Positions 1 to 7,332 of a DNA stretch of 22,906 bases are shown here, in pieces (the stretch's first letter is position 1; every line of letters starts with the position of its first letter). The notes below the pieces were generated by a model, which was not told the origin of the DNA, ran no database searches, and worked only from the letters and a program-made list of their open reading frames with translations. Made by a program: the position numbers and the translations under genes. Source of the DNA: SZUA-217 sp034658975 (lineage in GTDB: Bacteria; Actinomycetota; Acidimicrobiia; Spongiisociales; ZC4RG35); assembly GCA_034658975.1 (NCBI GenBank), contig JAYEGJ010000158.1, forward strand, positions 1 to 22,906, in the 5' to 3' direction.

Positions 1-401
1 GCCGTTTCCCGAGCAGACGCCCGTTCGAGGATGTCACGGGCATCGTCAGTTTCGTACTTGATCATGCCGGCGAGATCTGCGTGGCCCGGTCGCGGCCGCG
101 TCACCTCCTTGCCGGTGTCGCCTGGGCTCGTGCTCATGATCTCGCTCCACTTGGGCCATTCGGTATTCCGGATGAGCACCGAGACCGGGGAACCCAGGGT
201 CTGCCCATGCCGCACTCCCCCGATGATCTCGAGTTCGTCGGCCTCGATAGCCATCCGATTTCCCCGCCCATGGCCGGCGCGCCGGCGGGCGAGCTCTCTC
301 TGGAAGTCCTCTTTGGATACAGACAACCCTTTGGGCAGGCCTTCGACGATGGTGACGAGGCCCGGTCCGTGCGATTCGCCGGCAGTGAGAAACCTGAGCA
401 T
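1..401 (-). CDS. aroC: Chorismate synthase, N-terminal part (cut by window edge)
   Basis: Chorismate synthase makes chorismate from 5-enolpyruvylshikimate-3-phosphate in the cytoplasm, using reduced FMN; it is the last step of the shikimate pathway. Only the first 133 codons are visible, reading leftward from an ATG at 401. They show the N-terminal GESHG signature (residues 8-12), the GRGNRM stretch (45-50) and RPGHAD (104-109), all typical of the family, followed by the DARDILERAS segment. The family is usually about 360-400 residues, so roughly two thirds lies outside the window. The start is 9 bases after the prepilin peptidase stop, so the two are probably cotranscribed. I see no strong Shine-Dalgarno sequence. 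The identification is secure. Confidence 0.96.
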   Translation of the reverse strand, partial: MLRFLTAGESHGPGLVTIVEGLPKGLSVSKEDFQRELARRRAGHGRGNRMAIEADELEIIGGVRHGQTLGSPVSVLIRNTEWPKWSEIMSTSPGDTGKEVTRPRPGHADLAGMIKYETDDARDILERASARET

Positions 402-410
402 CGCCGGATG

Positions 411-1142
411 CTACGTCGGAATCGGGAAAGTGCCGATCCCGGCCAGGACGATTGCCAGCCAGGCGCCGATGATCATTGGGGGGCCATAGGGAAGTTCGGT
501 CTTCATCCGCGCTGCGCCCATGGCGACCATTGCAATGGCGATGACCCCTCCGATGATGGCCATGGCGAACAGGGCCCAGCCGAGAGTGCCCCAGGAGATG
601 TACGCTGTGAACAGGCCAAGAATCGGCGCCAGCTTGACGTCACCTGCGCCAAATCCCCGTCCTCTGACTGCCAGCCACAAGATGGTTGCTCCCGCGAAGT
701 ATGCGGCCGCGCCCAGCATCCCCCTCCACAGAGCACCGGATTCTCCCAACGAAACTGCAACTGCGCCGAGGACCGCGCCAAGGGCCAGCGAGCCACGCAG
801 ATTCAGGCGGTCGACGATACGGAATTCTTCGAGATCCGTGACCACCAGGGCCATCGTCAGGAGCAAGAATCCCAGATAAGGCAGCAGGATCAGTTCGATC
901 CCCAGTCCGTGGGCGAAGGCGACGGATACGAGAGCCGTGACCGTCGCAACGACGGGCTCCCGCTGGATGTGACGACCACACTCCGGGCAGCGCAGATGGT
1001 GCCACCCTCGGTTGGTATGGCATGTGGGGCAGACTCCCACCAAGGGACGAAGCTTCAGGTTGTCGGTCAGCCCTTGGATGGCGAGATCATGAGCGGCAAG
1101 GCCCATCACGAAACCAAGAGCTCCGACGAGGACAAGTGTCAC
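411..1142 (-). CDS. Prepilin peptidase (A24 family aspartic protease, PilD-like)
   Basis: This is a 243-residue polytopic membrane protein of the type IV prepilin peptidase family, which cleaves leader peptides of pilins and pseudopilins at the cytoplasmic face of the membrane. The two expected catalytic aspartates are visible: Asp103 in VTDLEEFRIVD and Asp168 in the FGAGD motif. An N-terminal CxxC pair (C38/C41 and C52/C55) resembles the zinc-binding insert of full-length PilD enzymes. Several hydrophobic segments (about 1-20, 65-100, 115-160, 175-235) fit the fold. The region before the cysteines does not show the usual GSFLNVV-type motif, so N-methylation activity is uncertain. The start is GTG at 1142 with no clear ribosome site. 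It sits between a DUF4388 gene and aroC; to my recollection a related peptidase also lies near aroE in mycobacteria. Confidence 0.88.
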   Translation of the reverse strand: MTLVLVGALGFVMGLAAHDLAIQGLTDNLKLRPLVGVCPTCHTNRGWHHLRCPECGRHIQREPVVATVTALVSVAFAHGLGIELILLPYLGFLLLTMALVVTDLEEFRIVDRLNLRGSLALGAVLGAVAVSLGESGALWRGMLGAAAYFAGATILWLAVRGRGFGAGDVKLAPILGLFTAYISWGTLGWALFAMAIIGGVIAIAMVAMGAARMKTELPYGPPMIIGAWLAIVLAGIGTFPIPT

Positions 1143-1180
1143 CGCCGGAGCAATTTAGCTTTGGTTTGCGTGAGAGTGAT

Positions 1181-2302
1181 CTATGCGTCGCCAGAAATGT
1201 CGCGGATTGCACCCAGCCTGCGCCGCCGCAAGAGGCCGTGACCCTCATCCTGGGAGGACGGCTCTTCGGGTGGCGAGTCGAGTTCTGAGAAGACCTTCTC
1301 CAGAAACGCTTCGGTGTCTTCTTCCACGTCGGCGGTGTCGGAAGCCTCTGCGATGGCTGGAATCAGCGACTCTTCGTCGGTCTCCTCAGCCTCTTCGTCG
1401 GCAGCCTCGACATACTCGTCTTCGACGGGTTCGGATTCGGCGACAGGGCTCGGCTCTTCAGCACCCTCGAAGACATCTGTGGCTACAGACTCCGCTTCGT
1501 GGTCGGCCGGCTCTTCAGACTCGTCGCCCGGTTCCTCCCACCATGACTCGTCGGGGCTCGAGGACTCTGCCGTCTCCGGCGTAGCGCTCTCCCACTCGGG
1601 TGTCTCGATGGCAGCCGACTCCTCTGTCTGCGCACCACCAATCTCCAGCAGGTCCTGGTTCATCAGGTTTGCAGCAGCACGTGCAGTCCAAAACTCGGTC
1701 GTGCCGAGACGCTCGGCGAGATCGGATACAGTCGATTCCGAGCCTACGTGGCTGAGGACCCGCCAACCATCACGATCGATCTTGACGTCCTCGCGATCGC
1801 CGAGGTCGGTGCGGAAGAAAAGCGGTGCATCGAGATCGGAGACTGTTCTCGAGACGTCGGTCCACTCAGTCAGACGCTGGCGGGAGTCGTCGAGGAGTTG
1901 CTCCAGTTCAAAGATCTCGGGACTCGCGAATCGGGTGCTCAGTCCTTCGCTGACCTCGAACGCATCGCCCTTGAGGCCCATCTGATAAATGCTCTCGACA
2001 CTCATCTCGCGGAGGAGCTGAACCAGCCCCCCGCCCGTATCCTCGGCGGTCGGCGCAAACGACGCCTGGCCGGATTCGACGGACTGCATGTAGGTCTCAT
2101 CGACCAAACCCGACTTGATCAGATGCTGTCGGAGACTGGAGTCATCAGCTGTAGTGGCCAGGGCGATTCCGCCATTGGTCACAAAGATTCGGCCGCGGAC
2201 GCCTTCCCCACTCACGTCAACCGAGCCCTGCTGTTCCGAGCGGGTCAGAAGTCGCAATACTTCGTCTAGCGAGACGAATCCCAAGTTCCCAGAAAGAGAC
2301 AC
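1181..2302 (-). CDS. DUF4388 domain protein with long acidic C-terminal region
   Basis: This 373-residue protein has no assigned function. Residues 1 to about 120 look like a DUF4388 (PatA-type) domain: a SGNLGFVSLDEVLRLL start, a short beta region with GRIFVTNGGIALA, then a helical part ending near QMGLKGDAFEV. Residues about 180-225 (DGWRVLSHVGSESTVSDLAERL onward) resemble a small winged-helix module. Residues about 226-345 are very rich in Glu, Asp, Ser and Ala and are probably disordered. The C-terminus carries a basic patch (RRRR). There are no membrane segments or signal peptide. DUF4388 proteins elsewhere are associated with surface motility, pilus or two-component signalling; a pilus or polarity role here is inference from the neighbouring prepilin peptidase. 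The GTG start is supported by AAGGAG six bases upstream. A gene-fusion artefact is unlikely because the frame is continuous. Confidence 0.75.
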   Translation of the reverse strand: MSLSGNLGFVSLDEVLRLLTRSEQQGSVDVSGEGVRGRIFVTNGGIALATTADDSSLRQHLIKSGLVDETYMQSVESGQASFAPTAEDTGGGLVQLLREMSVESIYQMGLKGDAFEVSEGLSTRFASPEIFELEQLLDDSRQRLTEWTDVSRTVSDLDAPLFFRTDLGDREDVKIDRDGWRVLSHVGSESTVSDLAERLGTTEFWTARAAANLMNQDLLEIGGAQTEESAAIETPEWESATPETAESSSPDESWWEEPGDESEEPADHEAESVATDVFEGAEEPSPVAESEPVEDEYVEAADEEAEETDEESLIPAIAEASDTADVEEDTEAFLEKVFSELDSPPEEPSSQDEGHGLLRRRRLGAIRDISGDA

Positions 2303-2308
2303 CTTCAG

Positions 2309-2314
2309 CTCCTT
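2309..2314 (-). promoter_or_regulatory. Ribosome binding site of the DUF4388 gene
   Basis: AAGGAG on the minus strand lies six bases before the GTG at 2302. It is one of the clearest Shine-Dalgarno sequences in the window and fixes this start. The 60 bases between aroE and this gene (2303-2362) contain no convincing terminator or promoter. Confidence 0.7.
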
Positions 2315-2362
2315 GCTTTTGTTAAGCCTCGCAGGTCGTTTCGGCCTCCACTGGGCCCGCCT

Positions 2363-3142
2363 TTAGCCGTTTCTCGCAGCGGCGACCAGCGGAGCCAGCG
2401 CAATGACGACCCCCGTCCACCATAGAAATGCCTCGGCTGCCTGCCTGGCCAGAAACTCGTATCCGTCGATCACCGGCAGTCCCAAAGATCTCATCGCCTC
2501 AACGGCGGGGGTGGTCCCGGAGCCATACGGGAGGTCGATGAGACCCTGTGCTGCCTCCAGGATGCCTGCCGGCAGGCTCTCCCCTTTCATACCCAATGGC
2601 GTCGCGTTCACCACCAAGGAACCCCCAACGGGCACGACCCATGGAACAACCTGGCAATCGAACATCTCGGCGAGTGCCGCTGCTTTGACCGCGCTCCGGG
2701 CCGACAGATAAGTGTTCCCTCCCGAAGCTACGGACAAGGCGGCCCGGGCCGAGCCACCTGAACCGAGGATCAGGACGTTCTCGAGGTCGCGAAATGCAGC
2801 GGAATGGAATATCGACTGAAAGGCGACCAGGTCTGTGTTGTGACCCTCTATCGACCCATCCCTGTAGCGAAGAGTGTTTGCCGATCCGGCACTATCCGCC
2901 TCCTCGGTGAGTGTGTCCGAAAACCTCGCCGCCGGTTCTTTCAGCGGCATCGTGACGTTCAGACCTTGGATTTCACCCGACCTGAGCATCCTGATCATCC
3001 GGTTCAGAACGTCTTCGTCGGCCTCGATCGCCTCGTATGTGCCGTCGATGCCGGCCAAACGCATGGCTTCGGCGTGGATCGCCGGAGATCGCGAGTGAGC
3101 TATCGGACTGCCCAGAACGGCAAAGCGAGGAGATCGGCTCAC
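2363..3142 (-). CDS. aroE: Shikimate dehydrogenase
   Basis: AroE reduces 3-dehydroshikimate to shikimate with NADPH, the fourth shikimate-pathway step, in the cytoplasm. The 259-residue protein has the N-terminal substrate-binding part (GSPIAHSRSPAIH, residues 11-23), NVTMPLKEP with catalytic Lys68, SANT around residue 89 and HNTD with Asp104, the partner of the lysine. The NADP-binding loop GSGGSARA spans 127-134, and NATPLGM follows. The C-terminus has the usual IDGYEFLARQAAEAF helix. Length is close to normal for the family. The GTG start is 21 bases after the mltG stop; an AGGAG lies too far upstream (about 18 bases) to be ideal. It shares the strand and probably the transcript with mltG upstream. 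A quinate/shikimate variant (YdiB/RifI type) cannot be excluded, but linkage to aroC favours AroE. Confidence 0.93.
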   Translation of the reverse strand: MSRSPRFAVLGSPIAHSRSPAIHAEAMRLAGIDGTYEAIEADEDVLNRMIRMLRSGEIQGLNVTMPLKEPAARFSDTLTEEADSAGSANTLRYRDGSIEGHNTDLVAFQSIFHSAAFRDLENVLILGSGGSARAALSVASGGNTYLSARSAVKAAALAEMFDCQVVPWVVPVGGSLVVNATPLGMKGESLPAGILEAAQGLIDLPYGSGTTPAVEAMRSLGLPVIDGYEFLARQAAEAFLWWTGVVIALAPLVAAARNG

Positions 3143-3163
3143 CCGGGACAGTGTGACAGACTC

Positions 3164-4264
3164 CTACGGAAGGACACCGTCCTCGCGGGCTTGTGCCACG
3201 TTGGCATTGTGCTGGTCGAGCGTCTCCGCAAACGCGTGGTTCCCCTCCAGGTCTGACAGGACGTAGAAGAAGAACGGCGTGGTCGAAGGGGCGGCGGCAG
3301 CCTCCAGCGAGGCTCGCCCTGGCGAGGCAATCGGCGTAGGCGGCAACCCCTGGACCAGGTAGGTGTTGTATGGCGAGTCGACGGTGTTATCGAACTGAGT
3401 GACATCATGTGTGCCAAGGGCATAGAGAACCGTGGCGTCGATGTCGAGCGCCCACTGGTTAGCAAGACGATTGTGGATGACACTCGAGACTGTGGGGCGT
3501 TCGGAATCGAGGAGAACCTCGGTCTCGATCAGTGAAGCAAGAATAATTCCTTCATACTCGGTGTAGCCGAGATCCTCCCACGCCGACCAGTCAATCGAGT
3601 TGACCCGCTGCTCCATCGTCGAAGCCATTCGTTGCAGGATGTCTCCGGCCGATGCGGAGTTCGAGAACTCGTAGGTGTCGGGGAAGAGCAGACCCTCCCA
3701 GTCCTCCAACCCGATCTCAGTGGGCATCTCTTTGAGGGATGTGGAAACGACGTCATCGAGCAGAGCCGTCTCGAAGTCGGAGTAATCGTGAGGCGTGTCC
3801 TCACTCAGAGACACGAGAATCTCCTCGACGGTGAGTCCCTCGACGACGGTAACGCGATAGACCGCGGGCGCCGGGCCGGACACGACCATCGCCACGACCT
3901 CGGCCGGATCCATGAGAGTCGTGAAATCGTAGGAACCGGCCTGGAGACGCTGTCCTGCGTCAACGTTGCGAACTGCGACCTCGAATTCGAGCGCCGAGTG
4001 GACGATTCCTTGTGCGGCGAGCATCGCTCCGATGTCCTGACCGGAAGAACCGGCCGGGATCTCGACCGTGACGGCCAATCCTGGTTCGACCGATACCGGT
4101 GTGCCGGTCACATCGTCAGGGCCAATCGCTGCCCCCACCTGACGACCCAGGTACCCGGCACCGCCGATCACGGCCACAGCAGCGATGACCACAAGGGCAA
4201 TCGCCGTTGCGATCTTGAGGATGCGGGCCCAGATGGGCTCTTGGGGTACTGGCTCGAATGTCAT
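3164..4264 (-). CDS. mltG: Endolytic murein transglycosylase MltG
   Basis: MltG is a membrane-anchored lytic transglycosylase that cuts nascent glycan strands and so limits peptidoglycan chain length. This 366-residue protein has a short cytoplasmic tail, one membrane helix at about residues 15-40 and a long extracytoplasmic domain. The LysM-like region lies near residues 66-130, where VEIPAGSSGQDIGAMLAAQG and SYDFTTLMDP are recognisable. The catalytic part holds GLLFPDTYEF (191-200) and the ASLIETE block with the likely catalytic glutamate at 247. The C-terminal LPPTPIASPG and YVLSDLEGNHAFAET motifs are typical of the YceG family. The start is ATG at 4264, 42 bases after ruvX. The ruvX-mltG-aroE order is the common actinobacterial one. 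Confidence 0.94.
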   Translation of the reverse strand: MTFEPVPQEPIWARILKIATAIALVVIAAVAVIGGAGYLGRQVGAAIGPDDVTGTPVSVEPGLAVTVEIPAGSSGQDIGAMLAAQGIVHSALEFEVAVRNVDAGQRLQAGSYDFTTLMDPAEVVAMVVSGPAPAVYRVTVVEGLTVEEILVSLSEDTPHDYSDFETALLDDVVSTSLKEMPTEIGLEDWEGLLFPDTYEFSNSASAGDILQRMASTMEQRVNSIDWSAWEDLGYTEYEGIILASLIETEVLLDSERPTVSSVIHNRLANQWALDIDATVLYALGTHDVTQFDNTVDSPYNTYLVQGLPPTPIASPGRASLEAAAAPSTTPFFFYVLSDLEGNHAFAETLDQHNANVAQAREDGVLP

Positions 4265-4300
4265 GTACTCACGGTGTTCGACGTATGCGGGTTGGTGTTG

Positions 4301-4317
4301 GTTCCCCTACCGGGAAC
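4301..4317 (-). terminator. Inverted repeat spanning the ruvX stop codon
   Basis: On both strands GTTCCC and GGGAAC flank a five-base loop, giving a possible 6-bp stem. The ruvX stop codon (4309-4307) lies in the loop. No run of T follows on the minus strand, so it does not look like a classical intrinsic terminator. It could attenuate or protect the message between ruvX and mltG, or be chance. Confidence 0.25.
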
Positions 4318-4714
4318 GAGAATCCAGGTAATCCTGGAGAATGATGGCAGCTGCGACCTTGTCCACCGTTGCACGTCGCTCCCTTCTCCTCATGCCCGAC
4401 TCGAGCAACGACGACTCGGCAATCCGCGAGGTGAACCTCTCGTCGAGATACTTCACCGTCACTCCAAGGGTGTCAGAGAGTTCTGCGCCGAGTTCCCTGG
4501 CACCAGCGGCAGAGACCCCTTCGCCGCCGCTCAGACCCGTCGGCATGCCGATCACCACCACCGACACCTCGTATTCGTTCGTCACCGCCTTGATGCGGTC
4601 CACAGCGTCGGAGCGCTTCACAACCTCGAGGGGGCGAGCCGTGATTCCCAATCCATCTGAAAGCGCAAGCCCGACCCTCTTGGTGCCGTAGTCGACTCCG
4701 AGGAACCGAGTCAC
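4307..4714 (-). CDS. ruvX: RNase H-fold nuclease RuvX/YqgF (putative Holliday junction resolvase / pre-16S rRNA nuclease)
   Basis: This 135-residue protein is the normal length for the YqgF family, whose members are linked to 16S rRNA 5' end maturation and, in mycobacteria, Holliday-junction cleavage. The N-terminal FLGVDYGTKRVGLALSD strand-turn carries Asp8, the DERFTS motif supplies Asp91 and Glu92, and VDKVAA supplies Asp118. These are the acidic metal-binding residues of the RNase H fold. The VVIGMPTGLSG loop is at 53-63. The gene starts with GTG at 4714 and overlaps the alaS stop by four bases (GTGA), implying translational coupling. Which biochemical role dominates cannot be read from the sequence. 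Confidence 0.93.
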   Translation of the reverse strand: MTRFLGVDYGTKRVGLALSDGLGITARPLEVVKRSDAVDRIKAVTNEYEVSVVVIGMPTGLSGGEGVSAAGARELGAELSDTLGVTVKYLDERFTSRIAESSLLESGMRRRERRATVDKVAAAIILQDYLDSRSR

Positions 4715-7332
4715 AGCGCGGCCAGGGTCCGCTCCGCCTCTGTCCTGGCAGTGTCCAGGGCTTCGTCCAGTCGATCCCCCTTGGGTCCTCCGGCCTGAGC
4801 CAACTCGGGATCACGGGAGCCGCCTCCTCCCAGGGCTCTTGCGGGTGCCGCGATCATCTCGGAGGCAGAAAGGCCCCTTTCGACGAGATCCTTCGTGAGC
4901 AGGCCAATCAATGCGCCCTTCCCGCCGGCCCCCGACCCGACCACAACAGCGCTCGGACCGGGGATCCGATCGCGTATCCCAAGCGCAATCTCGCGTAGCT
5001 CGTTTCCTGCGACGTCGCCCACATCGGCGACTACCAGAGATACTTCGCCAACCCTTTCCGCACCGGCGGCCAGCTCCTCGGCAGCAGAACCATGTTCCTT
5101 GCGTCGGATCTCGTCCAACTCCTTCTCCAGCCCAGTCACCCGATCGAGCAATTGCTCGACGCGGGCAGGCACGTCACCGGGGGCAGCCTTCAGGACGTTG
5201 CCCGTCTTCGACAGGGCTGTTCGCACCGAGACGAGGTGGTCGTAGGCGGCCATTCCGGTCAGGGCCTCAACGCGTCGCAGATTGGAACCGATGGACGACT
5301 CCGACGTGATGATGAGAGGACCCACCTGTCCCGAGGTGGATGTATGGGTTCCACCGCAGAATTCCGTGGAGAAGCTGCCGACCTGGACCACCCTGACGGT
5401 CTCGCCGTACTTGTCGCCGAAGAAGGCGATGGCACCCATCTTCTCTGCGTCCTGCTTGGAGGTGACCGTCGTCGTAACACCGCTGTTGGCGACCAGTCGG
5501 GCGTTGATCTCGCCCTCGATCTCGATCAGTTCTTGTGGCGCCACCTGTTGGAAGTGGGAGAAATCGAATCTGAGACGACCCGGTTCGACCAGGGATCCAG
5601 CCTGGCCGGCGTGCTCACCAAGGACATCACGCAGGGCCCAGTGCAACACGTGAGTGCCGGTGTGGCTCTTGCGTACGGCCTCCCGACGCGGGCTGTCGAT
5701 GGCGGTCTGCACCGGCTGGCCGGTGACCAGATGCCCCTTGGTGACGCGGGCCCGGTGCCCGTGTAGCCCCTGGATGGCGTGTTGGGTGTCGAGGATGAGC
5801 GCAACACCGGTCTCTGACTCGACCCGCCCTGTGTCCCCAACCTGACCGCCCGATTCGGCATAGAAGGGGGTCTTGTCGAGGAAAAGCTCCACTTCAACGC
5901 CCTCGTCGGCGCGCTCGATGGGCTCGCCGTTGGCGATCATCGAAAGCAGCACACCGTCGGAGGCTTCGAAGTCGTACCCGACGAATTCGGACAGGCCGTG
6001 CGCGTCGATCACAGAGCGATACACCTCGGAGGCAGCCATCGCCTCGCCACCCTTCCACGCTGCCCTGGCGCGTTCACGCTGCGCTGTCATCTCAATCTCG
6101 AAGCCCGCTAGATCCACATCGACGCCTCGCTCCGCAGCAATCTCTTTCGTGAGATCGATCGGAAAGCCGAAAGTGTCGTGGAGCTTGAATGCCGTGGGGC
6201 CGCTGAGGGTCTCCTCACCGTCGGAGAGCTCGGTGTCGAGAAGCTGATGCCCCGAGTCGAGCGTCCTTCTGAATCGTTCCTCTTCACGATTGACCACGTC
6301 GAGGATGAAATCGCGCTTCTCCTCAAGCGCCGGATAAGCATCGCCCATGACATCGATGGTCGAGTCCGCCAACTGCGGGATCACCAGACCCTCACCTCCG
6401 TACTGCCAGGCATGACGCACGGCACGGCGCAGAACTCGCCGGAGCACATATCCCCTTCCATCGTTGGATGGAACGACTCCGTCACCGATCAGGAACGTAA
6501 CGGTCCGCCCGTGATCGGCAAGGATTCGGAGGGAGACGTCGGTCCGCTCATTGGCTCCGTACTCGAGACTCGTGTAACGCTCTGCCGTCTTCAAGACATG
6601 ACGGGTCGTGTCGATGTCGAACACCGAAGGCACGTCCTGCATGACGGCCGCTACCCGATCGAGCCCCATCCCCGTGTCGATGTTCTTCGCCGGGAGATCG
6701 CCGACGACGTTGTACGGCTCATCCTGGATGTTCTGCATGAAGACCAGGTTCCAGATCTCGACAAAGCGGTCCTCACTGCCGCCGATCGGACCCCCCTCCT
6801 CCCCGAAGTCGGGCCCTCGATCCCAGAAGAGCTCCGAAGCCGGTCCGCATGGCCCGGGAACCCCCATCTGCCAGAAGTTGTCCTTGCCACCGCGCTGGAC
6901 CTTCGTCGCGGACACGCCGACTCCGTCGATCCAGATCTCGGCGGCCTCGTCGTCGGTCTCATAAACCGTGTACCAGAGACGCTCCGGGTCGAGGCCGAGC
7001 CACTCGGTGCAGAACTCATAACTCCAGGGAATCGCCTTCTCTTTGAAGTAGTCCCCAAAGCTGAAGTTGCCCAGCATCTCGAAGAAGGAGAGATGTCTCT
7101 TCGTTGTCCCGATGATGTCGATGTCGATCGTGCGCACGCATTTCTGGACCGAGACGGCGCGTTTCCACGGCGGCTCCTCCTCGCCCAGGAAGTAGGGCTT
7201 GAAGGGGACCATCCCCGCGTTCGTCATCAGCAATGTCGGATCGACCGGGATGAGAGAGGCCGATTGCCTGACCTCGTGGTCTCTCTCGGCGAAGAAGTCG
7301 ATAAAGGCCTTGCGGATCTCGTTGCTATTCAT
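4711..7332 (-). CDS. alaS: Alanyl-tRNA synthetase
   Basis: AlaRS charges tRNA-Ala and clears mischarged seryl- and glycyl-tRNA. From the ATG at 7332 the protein has 873 residues, typical for bacteria. The class II catalytic core occupies about the first 240 residues (NEIRKAFIDFF, MVPFKPYFLG, RHLSFFEMLGNFSFGDYF, then GMGLDRVA). The editing domain has all four metal ligands: His557 and His561 in HTGTH, and Cys659 and His663 in CGGTH. A coiled coil and a DHHA1-type C-Ala domain (ALIGLLTKDLV, GGGGSRDPELAQAGG) end the protein. I preferred this start because GAGGTG lies seven bases upstream and MNSNEIRK is the usual N-terminus; an in-frame ATG seven codons earlier (7353) is the alternative. The gene overlaps the end of aspS by eight bases. 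Confidence 0.97.
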   Translation of the reverse strand: MNSNEIRKAFIDFFAERDHEVRQSASLIPVDPTLLMTNAGMVPFKPYFLGEEEPPWKRAVSVQKCVRTIDIDIIGTTKRHLSFFEMLGNFSFGDYFKEKAIPWSYEFCTEWLGLDPERLWYTVYETDDEAAEIWIDGVGVSATKVQRGGKDNFWQMGVPGPCGPASELFWDRGPDFGEEGGPIGGSEDRFVEIWNLVFMQNIQDEPYNVVGDLPAKNIDTGMGLDRVAAVMQDVPSVFDIDTTRHVLKTAERYTSLEYGANERTDVSLRILADHGRTVTFLIGDGVVPSNDGRGYVLRRVLRRAVRHAWQYGGEGLVIPQLADSTIDVMGDAYPALEEKRDFILDVVNREEERFRRTLDSGHQLLDTELSDGEETLSGPTAFKLHDTFGFPIDLTKEIAAERGVDVDLAGFEIEMTAQRERARAAWKGGEAMAASEVYRSVIDAHGLSEFVGYDFEASDGVLLSMIANGEPIERADEGVEVELFLDKTPFYAESGGQVGDTGRVESETGVALILDTQHAIQGLHGHRARVTKGHLVTGQPVQTAIDSPRREAVRKSHTGTHVLHWALRDVLGEHAGQAGSLVEPGRLRFDFSHFQQVAPQELIEIEGEINARLVANSGVTTTVTSKQDAEKMGAIAFFGDKYGETVRVVQVGSFSTEFCGGTHTSTSGQVGPLIITSESSIGSNLRRVEALTGMAAYDHLVSVRTALSKTGNVLKAAPGDVPARVEQLLDRVTGLEKELDEIRRKEHGSAAEELAAGAERVGEVSLVVADVGDVAGNELREIALGIRDRIPGPSAVVVGSGAGGKGALIGLLTKDLVERGLSASEMIAAPARALGGGGSRDPELAQAGGPKGDRLDEALDTARTEAERTLAAL

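Noticed and set aside
81..1241. Plus-strand open frame of 386 codons opposite aroC, the prepilin peptidase and the end of the DUF4388 gene
   Set aside because: It lies antisense to well-supported genes, has no recognisable family and low-complexity composition typical of the opposite strand of GC-rich coding DNA.
1320..1620. Serine-rich plus-strand frame and repeat-like tcg/ctc pattern opposite the DUF4388 acidic tail
   Set aside because: The pattern is the complement of a Glu/Asp/Ser-rich coding region and contains no exact tandem repeat unit.
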